From Shimia_B sp038528385 (GTDB lineage Bacteria > Pseudomonadota > Alphaproteobacteria > Rhodobacterales > Rhodobacteraceae), in NCBI GenBank assembly GCA_038528385.1, contig JBCBET010000003.1:385714-449713 (forward strand): a DNA stretch of 64,000 nucleotides, read 5' to 3'. Under the pieces are notes generated by a model, which made no database searches, was not told where the DNA came from, and saw only the letters and a program-made list of their open reading frames with translations. Made by a program: the position numbers and the translations under genes. This document shows positions 59,825-64,000 of the stretch, piece by piece. Numbering within the stretch: the first letter of the stretch is position 1; every line of letters starts with the position of its first letter.

Positions 59825-59851
59825 GGCGCGCTGTCCTCAGACCAGCGCGCC
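59825..59851 (-). promoter_or_regulatory. Stem-loop between secE and nusG
   Basis: GGCGCGCTG (59825-59833) pairs perfectly with CAGCGCGCC (59843-59851), a 9-bp stem, on the minus-strand transcript. A second short stem, TCCCCC-GGT-GGGGGA (59793-59807), lies nearer to nusG. There is no solid T run; they may set the relative level of nusG or protect the message. Confidence 0.55.
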
Positions 59852-59908
59852 ACTCGGCGAAGCCATTACCGTGCCCCGTGGGGCAGTTCAAGTCCCGCCC
59901 GCGCGGCC

Positions 59909-60097
59909 CTAGCCCATGAGGGACAGGATGCCCGTCAGCGCCGACCGGATGCCGAGATCGACGAGCGAGAAGAAGACCGCCGTGAGCGTGGCCATGATAA
60001 AGACCATGATCGTCGTCACCACGACCTCGCGGCGCGTGGGCCACACGATCTTGGCCACCTCGGCGCGGGTCTCCTGGATGAATTTGAGCGGGTTCAT
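59909..60097 (-). CDS. secE: Preprotein translocase subunit SecE
   Basis: Encodes 62 residues from ATG 60097 with GGAGAG upstream; a GTG at 60139 would add a non-conserved leader. NPLKFIQETRAEVAKIVWPTRREVVVTT is the typical amphipathic helix (residues 2-29) and is followed by one transmembrane helix. It is a core part of the SecYEG channel. Confidence 0.95.
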   Translation of the reverse strand: MNPLKFIQETRAEVAKIVWPTRREVVVTTIMVFIMATLTAVFFSLVDLGIRSALTGILSLMG

Positions 60098-60188
60098 CGG
60101 CACTCTCTCCGTCTGACCCGCGTCAGATACGCGGGCCACGCCCCGGTTTCAAGGAGAGATGCCGCGCCGCACGCGGCGTTCGGCGGTG

Positions 60189-60347
60189 CTAACGGTCGCG
60201 CTCTTGGGCCAGCCGCTCGAACGGGTCGCGTTGCAGCTTTTCCTTGAAGGACAGCCGCTTGCGACGGGGCGCCTCGCGGGCGGTGTCGGCCTCGTCATCG
60301 TGGCGGCGGGCGCCGGAGAACATGCGTTTGATCGCTGAAAGGGTCAT
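60189..60347 (-). CDS. Small basic protein of 52 residues, next to tRNA-Trp
   Basis: ATG 60347 to TAG 60189, 52 residues, highly charged: SAIKRMFSGARRH, then APRRKRLSFKEKLQRDPFER. The frame is clean, and it uses codons typical for the genome. There is no strong ribosome site. It lies between tRNA-Trp and secE on the same strand. Function unknown; too short to be picked by length-based gene finders. Confidence 0.5.
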   Translation of the reverse strand: MTLSAIKRMFSGARRHDDEADTAREAPRRKRLSFKEKLQRDPFERLAQERDR

Positions 60348-60537
60348 GTTTTCGGTCCGGGTGTAAACAGGGGCGTAACGCGAAATTCACCCCTGTTTGC
60401 GGCACAATCGGGACACCGCCGCGGCTTTGCATGGGGAAAATCGCGGCTCCACCCGGCCCAATTCGGGCGCGCCATGGGCAGTGGTCCGGCAGTGCCCAAG
60501 CGATGGTCGGGAGGTGCTGAAAAACCGGGCAATGGTC

Positions 60538-60613
60538 TGGCAGGGGCAGCAGGGTTCGAACCCGCGACCTACGGTTTTGGAGACCGTCGCTCTACCAACT
60601 GAGCTATACCCCT
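60538..60613 (-). tRNA. tRNA-Trp (anticodon CCA)
   Basis: Reads on the minus strand from 60613 to 60538, 76 bases including a genome-encoded CCA end. Acceptor AGGGGTA pairs with TGCCCCT (one G-T), the T-arm is GCGGGTTCGAACCCTGC-like, and the anticodon loop CTCCAAA gives CCA. It lies upstream of secE-nusG, the usual bacterial setting. Confidence 0.97.
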
Positions 60614-60659
60614 AAGGCCGAGGCGGGAGTTACCCCGCCCGGCCGCGCCGCGCAAGGGC

Positions 60660-61085
60660 TCAGATCAGCGCCAATGCCATCACGATGAGCCCGACGAAGC
60701 TCGCGATCCACGCGCCGGAGCGGATGAGCGGCACGGCAAAGAGGTAGAGCGGGATGAAGGCCGCGCGCGCGATCACGAAGATCATGGCGCCCAGCGTTGC
60801 GAGCTCCATGTCCAGGTCGCCCGCGCTGCCCACCGGCAGCACCACGGCCTCCCCCGTCGAGGCGTTGAGGGCCAGGGCCGCGCAGGCGAGGCCCACGAAG
60901 GCGGCGAGGTTCTCGTTGGAATTGCGCAGGATGCGCCGGGCGCGGCCATACATCCCCTCCGCTGCCGGCTCCCCATCGCGGGAGCCCAGATATTCGCCAT
61001 AGCCGATCTTGGGCAGAAGAAAGAGCGCGGGAAGAAACACGGTGATGAAGTGCACGGCGATGCCGGCGATGAGCCAGGTGGTCAT
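60660..61085 (-). CDS. MAPEG-family membrane protein
   Basis: Encodes 141 residues with four hydrophobic helices and the MAPEG pattern RRILRNSNENLAAFVGLACAAL (around residues 50-70), LDMELATLGAMIFVIARAAFIPLYLF. Family members are glutathione- or eicosanoid-handling membrane enzymes in eukaryotes; the bacterial role is unknown. It is monocistronic, between tRNA-Trp and the CoA-transferase gene. Confidence 0.85.
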   Translation of the reverse strand: MTTWLIAGIAVHFITVFLPALFLLPKIGYGEYLGSRDGEPAAEGMYGRARRILRNSNENLAAFVGLACAALALNASTGEAVVLPVGSAGDLDMELATLGAMIFVIARAAFIPLYLFAVPLIRSGAWIASFVGLIVMALALI

Positions 61086-61132
61086 GGGAAGGGCCTCCGG
61101 TCGCTAGAAAGGTCAGCGGGGCGCACCGGCCC

Positions 61133-62374
61133 CTATGCTGCCGTTCTAGCGCCGCGGTCCGGTTCGGAAACGATGCCCGCGTCAAAGAGGCGGGCGATCT
61201 CGCCACCGTCGAGGCGTGCCACCTCGGCGAGCACCTCCTCGGTATGGGCGCCCAGACGCGGCGCGGCCACGGGGGCCGCGCGTTCCGTGGCGCCGAAATG
61301 CGCCGGGCATCCGGGCACGGGAAAGGTACCGAGACCGGGCTGCGCGAGCGTGGAAAACATCGGATTGTCGGGCCCCAGATCGGCATCGCGCGCCAGCGCC
61401 TCCCGCAGGCTGCGGAAACGCGACCAGGTGAGCCCCCGCGCATCGAACATCTCCGCGAAGTCATCGATCCGCCGGGCCGCGAACCAGGGCGCGAGGATGG
61501 CCGTGATCTGGTGGCGCAATTCCCAGCGCGCGCCCTCGTCGCGGAGGTCGCGCCCGCTTTGCGCGGCGAGCTCTGCCATGGCGCCCGCGCTGTCGGTGGC
61601 CTCGACGAGGAGCGTCCACTGCCGCCCGGTGAGCCCGATCACCATGACGCGCCCGCCGCAGGCACAGACGAAATCCTGCCCGTAGGCGCCGTAGAGCGCG
61701 TTCCCCGCCTTGGCCCGGTCGCGGCGGTTGACGACCGCGTCGCCGATGAGCCCCAGATGCCCCAGCGCCGCCGCGGCCACGTCCTTGAGCGCGATCTCCA
61801 CCGCCTGGCCCGCGCCCGTGCGGAGCCGGTGCCGCTCGGCGGCGAGGAGCGCCGTCGTCACCATCTGCCCGGCCAGCAGATCCCAGGCGGGGACGGCATG
61901 GGCCACGGGCGCCTCCGATCCGTCGGGGCCCGTCATCTCCGGCACGCCGAGGGCGGGGTTTACGGTGTAATCCACCGCGGGCCGCCCGGCGCGGTCGCCC
62001 TTGAGGGTCACGCTGATCATGTCGGGTCGCGCCGCGCTCAGCGCGCCGTGGTCGAGCCAGCCCTTGGCGGGCAGGTTCGTGAGGAAGAGCCCCGCATCGG
62101 GGCCGGGCGCCGTGGCGATGCGCAGCGCCAGCTCGCGGCCTTCCGGCGTGGCCACGTCCACCGCCACGCTCTTCTTGCCCTTGTTGAGCCCGGCCCAGAA
62201 GAAGCTCTCGCCCGAGGGCGCGAGCGGCCAGCGCCGGGCATCGAGCCCGCCCGTGGGCCGGTCGATGCGGATCACCTCCGCCCCCATCTGCGCCAGCGAC
62301 ATGCCCGCATAGGGCACGGCCACGAAGGCCGCGTTTTCCACCACCCGCATGCCCGTGAGGAGCGGGGTGGTCAC
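61133..62374 (-). CDS. CaiB/BaiF-family CoA-transferase (possible mesaconyl-CoA C1-C4 CoA transferase)
   Basis: Encodes 413 residues from GTG 62374, which overlaps the upstream hydratase stop by four bases and has GGGAGGG upstream. Class III CoA-transferase: VVENAAFVAVPYAGMSLAQMGAEVIRID at the N-terminus, GLNKGKKSVAVDVATPEGRE, and ALGHLGLIGDAVVNRRDRAKAGN in the middle. The pairing with a MaoC-type hydratase and the presence of mcd 14 kb away suggest mesaconyl-CoA C1-C4 transfer. Other acyl-CoA substrates are possible, including itaconate or mesaconate activation. Confidence 0.85.
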   Translation of the reverse strand: MTTPLLTGMRVVENAAFVAVPYAGMSLAQMGAEVIRIDRPTGGLDARRWPLAPSGESFFWAGLNKGKKSVAVDVATPEGRELALRIATAPGPDAGLFLTNLPAKGWLDHGALSAARPDMISVTLKGDRAGRPAVDYTVNPALGVPEMTGPDGSEAPVAHAVPAWDLLAGQMVTTALLAAERHRLRTGAGQAVEIALKDVAAAALGHLGLIGDAVVNRRDRAKAGNALYGAYGQDFVCACGGRVMVIGLTGRQWTLLVEATDSAGAMAELAAQSGRDLRDEGARWELRHQITAILAPWFAARRIDDFAEMFDARGLTWSRFRSLREALARDADLGPDNPMFSTLAQPGLGTFPVPGCPAHFGATERAAPVAAPRLGAHTEEVLAEVARLDGGEIARLFDAGIVSEPDRGARTAA

Positions 62375-63210
62375 GGCCGGCCCTCCCAGATCGCGGTGGC
62401 GGTCATGCCCTGGTGCCCGTCCTGCCCCGCGACGAGGCGCAGGCCGCCATCCCCGTCCTCGCAGGCGGCGAGGTCGAGATTCGCGCCGAGGAACATCGGG
62501 TGCACGCCGCGAAATTCGAAGTGGCTCGGCGCGCGGCCGCGCCTGTCGCAGGCGAAGGCCATGAGCTTCAGCGCCTGGAGGGGACCGTGGATGACGAGGC
62601 CGGGATAGCGTTCCACCGCGCGGGTGTAGTCGGCGTCGTAGTGGATGCGATGGGCATTGAAGGTGACCGCGGAGAAGCGGAAGAGCGTGGCGGCGCTGAC
62701 GGCCTCGGACCGCTGGGCATCGGGGGCACCTGGCATGGCGCGCTTGGCGGGGGGCGTGAAGGTCTCCGGGATGTCGAGGTAGACGAGCGTCTGCCGCTCG
62801 CGCGCGACCAGGCCGCCGGGACCGCGCACCTCGTGCTCTAGGGTGACGAAGGCCATGGGGCGGGCCGGGCTGCCCTTCTCCGCGACGCTGAGGATGGTGG
62901 AGCGGCAGGTGAGCGCCTCGCCCACGCGGGCGGGCGCGCGAAACTCCAGCGCGCCCGCGGCCCACATGCGGCGGCGCAGCGGCAGCGGCGGCAGGAAGGC
63001 GCCGCGGCGGGGATGGCCGTCCTCGGCCAGTTCGGCCTCCTCGACCACGTCGGGAAAGGCGAACCAGTGCCACAGGGGCGGAAGGACATCGCCCCGGCGC
63101 GGCGTGGGCGTGCCGAGCGTGGCGGCGATGCGCGCCGCCTCGGCTTCGGAGAGGGTGCCGGTGGCCTCGCGTACCCGGCCGACCCACGCTTGGGTGTTGA
63201 GCATGTCCAT
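62371..63210 (-). CDS. MaoC-type hydratase (possible mesaconyl-C4-CoA hydratase)
   Basis: Encodes 279 residues with a double hot-dog layout. N-terminal MaoC_dehydrat_N-type half with GDVLPPLWHWFAFPD, and C-terminal half with FRFSAVTFNAHRIHYDADYT and YPGLVIHGPLQALKLM, which carries the hydratase Asp/His. The length and motifs fit the mesaconyl-C4-CoA hydratase/HTD2 group. ATG 63210 has AAGGG upstream. It is the first gene of the two-gene unit with the CoA-transferase. Confidence 0.82.
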   Translation of the reverse strand: MDMLNTQAWVGRVREATGTLSEAEAARIAATLGTPTPRRGDVLPPLWHWFAFPDVVEEAELAEDGHPRRGAFLPPLPLRRRMWAAGALEFRAPARVGEALTCRSTILSVAEKGSPARPMAFVTLEHEVRGPGGLVARERQTLVYLDIPETFTPPAKRAMPGAPDAQRSEAVSAATLFRFSAVTFNAHRIHYDADYTRAVERYPGLVIHGPLQALKLMAFACDRRGRAPSHFEFRGVHPMFLGANLDLAACEDGDGGLRLVAGQDGHQGMTATAIWEGRP

Positions 63211-63555
63211 GGCGATCCCTTTCGGAGTCTCGATTTTCTCTCAACGTGCACAGCGCGGCCTTAAAAGCAAATGATTTGAATGGGTTAGCGGAATGCCATG
63301 GTATACCGGCGGGCGGATGCAGCTGCGGCATGCGGAAAACGCTGGGAAATCCGCGGGCGCCTTCGCAGGCGCAGAAATCGGTATACCTCGGTGGACGGCG
63401 CCGCCGGCGCGGCTCTCTAGGGCATAGTCAGAATCAGCCCGCCCACCGGGACACGAGGGGACGGCCGCCCGCGGCGCGCGGCCCACGGTACGGCGCCGTG
63501 TCAATGGATTGGCATGGCGCGGCTTGGCGCGCACCGCTACTAGGGGAGGCGGCGG
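63211..63555. promoter_or_regulatory. Promoter region of the hydratase/CoA-transferase unit, with two GGTATACC palindromes
   Basis: No gene lies in these 345 bases. The perfect 8-bp palindrome GGTATACC occurs at 63300-63307 and again at 63380-63387, exactly 80 bases apart. Flanks are ATGGTATACCG and TCGGTATACCT, a shape used by GntR-family regulators. An AT-rich stretch at 63261-63281 may be the hydratase promoter. Between the palindromes is a GCGCCT-TCGC-AGGCGC stem (63357-63372). Confidence 0.55.
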
Positions 63556-63801
63556 CTAGGGCAGTTCGCGGTCGTGGGCGTGGCGGATCGCGTGCTGCAC
63601 GGCGTCGGTGAGCGTGTCCACGTCGAGCACCACCTTGCCGTCATGGGCGGCGGCGATCTGATCGGCATAGACGTGAACTTCGCCGTAGCCTTCGATGTAG
63701 ACGATGAGGTGGTCCGGGTGGACGTTCCTCACCGCCCCCACGCCCAGAGTGCCTTCGCTGGCGAAGACCTGCCAGTCCTCGGCGATTTCCTTGAGTGACA
63801 T
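63556..63801 (-). CDS. Small conserved hypothetical protein, 81 residues
   Basis: ATG 63801 has GGAGAAAGG upstream; an ATG-type start at 63855 would add an unlikely leader. The product is soluble and acidic, with a central hydrophobic strand set (DHLIVYIEGYGEVHVYADQI) and a His-rich C-terminus (VQHAIRHAHDREL). I do not recognise a family. It is preceded by a terminator for an upstream gene outside the window. Confidence 0.7.
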   Translation of the reverse strand: MSLKEIAEDWQVFASEGTLGVGAVRNVHPDHLIVYIEGYGEVHVYADQIAAAHDGKVVLDVDTLTDAVQHAIRHAHDRELP

Positions 63802-63860
63802 GGGCCTTTCTCCGGATGATGTGGCTTCATCCTGTCCCAAGCCGGGTCCTGGCACAAGAA

Positions 63861-63892
63861 AAACGCCCGGGGGCGCGGGGCCACCGGGCGTC
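63861..63892 (-). terminator. Intrinsic terminator of a gene right of the window
   Basis: ACGCCCGG (63863-63870) pairs with CCGGGCGT (63884-63891). On the minus strand the stem is followed by TTTTCTT. It would stop a minus-strand transcript coming from beyond base 64000 before the 81-residue ORF. Confidence 0.8.
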
Positions 63893-63917
63893 TCGTTGGA
63901 GCGTTGTCGCGCTGCCA

Positions 63918-63937
63918 GAAATTTCCGAAGAAATTTC
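63918..63937. repeat. UUCG-tetraloop stem-loop, copy 3
   Basis: GAAATTTC (63918-63925) and GAAATTTC (63930-63937) are each other's inverse around CGAA; on the minus strand the loop is TTCG closed by C-G. It is a variant of the stem-loops at 1446 and 57203. Confidence 0.65.
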
Positions 63938-63960
63938 CGGCCTGGCGTGTTGGGATGGTC

Positions 63961-63988
63961 CGGAGCATTTTCTTCGGAAAATGCTCCG
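63961..63988. repeat. UUCG-tetraloop stem-loop, copy 4
   Basis: CGGAGCATTTTC (63961-63972) pairs perfectly with GAAAATGCTCCG (63977-63988) around TTCG. It lies just 23 bases from copy 3. Stem sequence differs from the others but the layout (AT-rich inner stem, cTTCGg loop) is the same. Confidence 0.7.
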
Positions 63989-64000
63989 CCCCGGCCTTAC

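Noticed and set aside
59052..60044. 330-codon minus-strand open frame over nusG and the spacer
   Set aside because: It reads nusG in the wrong frame and runs through hairpins; nusG itself is fully conserved.
61133..63331. Single 732-codon protein spanning hydratase and CoA-transferase
   Set aside because: The upstream part is a wrong-frame reading of the hydratase gene; the true CoA-transferase starts at GTG 62374, overlapping the hydratase stop.

Overview
The window is a stretch of a high-GC alphaproteobacterial chromosome, almost certainly from a phototrophic member of the Rhodobacteraceae (Roseobacter group). The left end carries the puh/hem end of a photosynthesis gene cluster (lhaA-puhABC-small ORF-acsF-puhE-hemA). 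The cyclase is the oxygen-dependent di-iron AcsF, as in aerobic anoxygenic phototrophs. Other lineage marks are an ALA synthase, a chvI-chvG-hprK-rapZ-EIIA-HPr block, a long-form (2S)-methylsuccinyl-CoA dehydrogenase of the ethylmalonyl-CoA pathway, and the rpoZ-rsh-pdxJ-acpS-lepB-rnc-era-recO order. The sequence is very GC-rich except for one obvious low-GC islet at about 48.4-49.7 kb.

Layout. 1-6.3 kb: reaction-centre H subunit, its assembly factors, Mg-protoporphyrin ester cyclase and ALA synthase. 6.3-7.6 kb: a pseudoazurin-type blue copper protein with a clear terminator and a secreted unknown. 7.7-12.8 kb: cobalamin genes cobH-cobL-cobI-(cbiG::cobJ)-cobM in one overlapping operon. 12.9-17.4 kb: a C-S lyase-type aminotransferase, three tandem peptide deformylase paralogues (the third with its active site destroyed), fmt and a DUF4334 protein. 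17.4-21.4 kb: NUDIX, rnhA, a methyltransferase, DUF3429, a LysE exporter, a CsoR copper sensor facing a MauE-like membrane protein across a recognisable operator, and a NYN-domain protein. 21.5-32.7 kb: a housekeeping run (folK, rpoZ, rsh, DUF2062, pdxJ, acpS, lepB, rnc, era, recO). 34.2-45.5 kb: an exopolysaccharide locus with a polymerase, GT4, flippase, GT2, sulfotransferase, pyruvyl transferase, initiating sugar-phosphate transferase, YjbF and YjbH. 45.7-51.4 kb: methylsuccinyl-CoA dehydrogenase, a TauE exporter, the low-GC fatty-acid-hydroxylase islet and pckA. 51.7-56.3 kb: the ChvG/ChvI two-component system with HPr kinase, RapZ, EIIA and HPr, which together form an incomplete regulatory PTS. 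57.3-60.6 kb: rplA, rplK, nusG, secE, an overlooked 52-residue ORF and tRNA-Trp(CCA), all on the minus strand, with a truncated glycosyltransferase-like remnant on the plus strand. 60.7-64 kb: a MAPEG protein, a CaiB/BaiF CoA-transferase plus MaoC-type hydratase pair, and a small conserved unknown.

How the parts connect. The photosynthesis and tetrapyrrole genes sit close to the cobalamin operon; both draw on 5-aminolevulinate made by HemA. Methylsuccinyl-CoA dehydrogenase makes mesaconyl-C1-CoA. The CoA-transferase/hydratase pair at the right end looks like the mesaconyl C1-C4 CoA transferase and mesaconyl-C4-CoA hydratase families, which could open a side route from that intermediate; this is an inference. 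Most adjacent genes overlap by 1-4 bases, so transcription units are long and tightly packed.

Non-coding structure of note: four stem-loops with cUUCGg-type tetraloops, three of them with perfect stems (one between puhA and puhB); a seven-copy 12-bp tandem repeat between chvG and hprK; an inverted repeat over the promoter of the EPS initiating transferase; and paired GGTATACC palindromes upstream of the hydratase/CoA-transferase operon. I did not find CRISPR arrays, insertion sequences, rRNA genes or a cobalamin riboswitch. No wholly new multigene system is evident; the most interesting items are small and are listed as findings.
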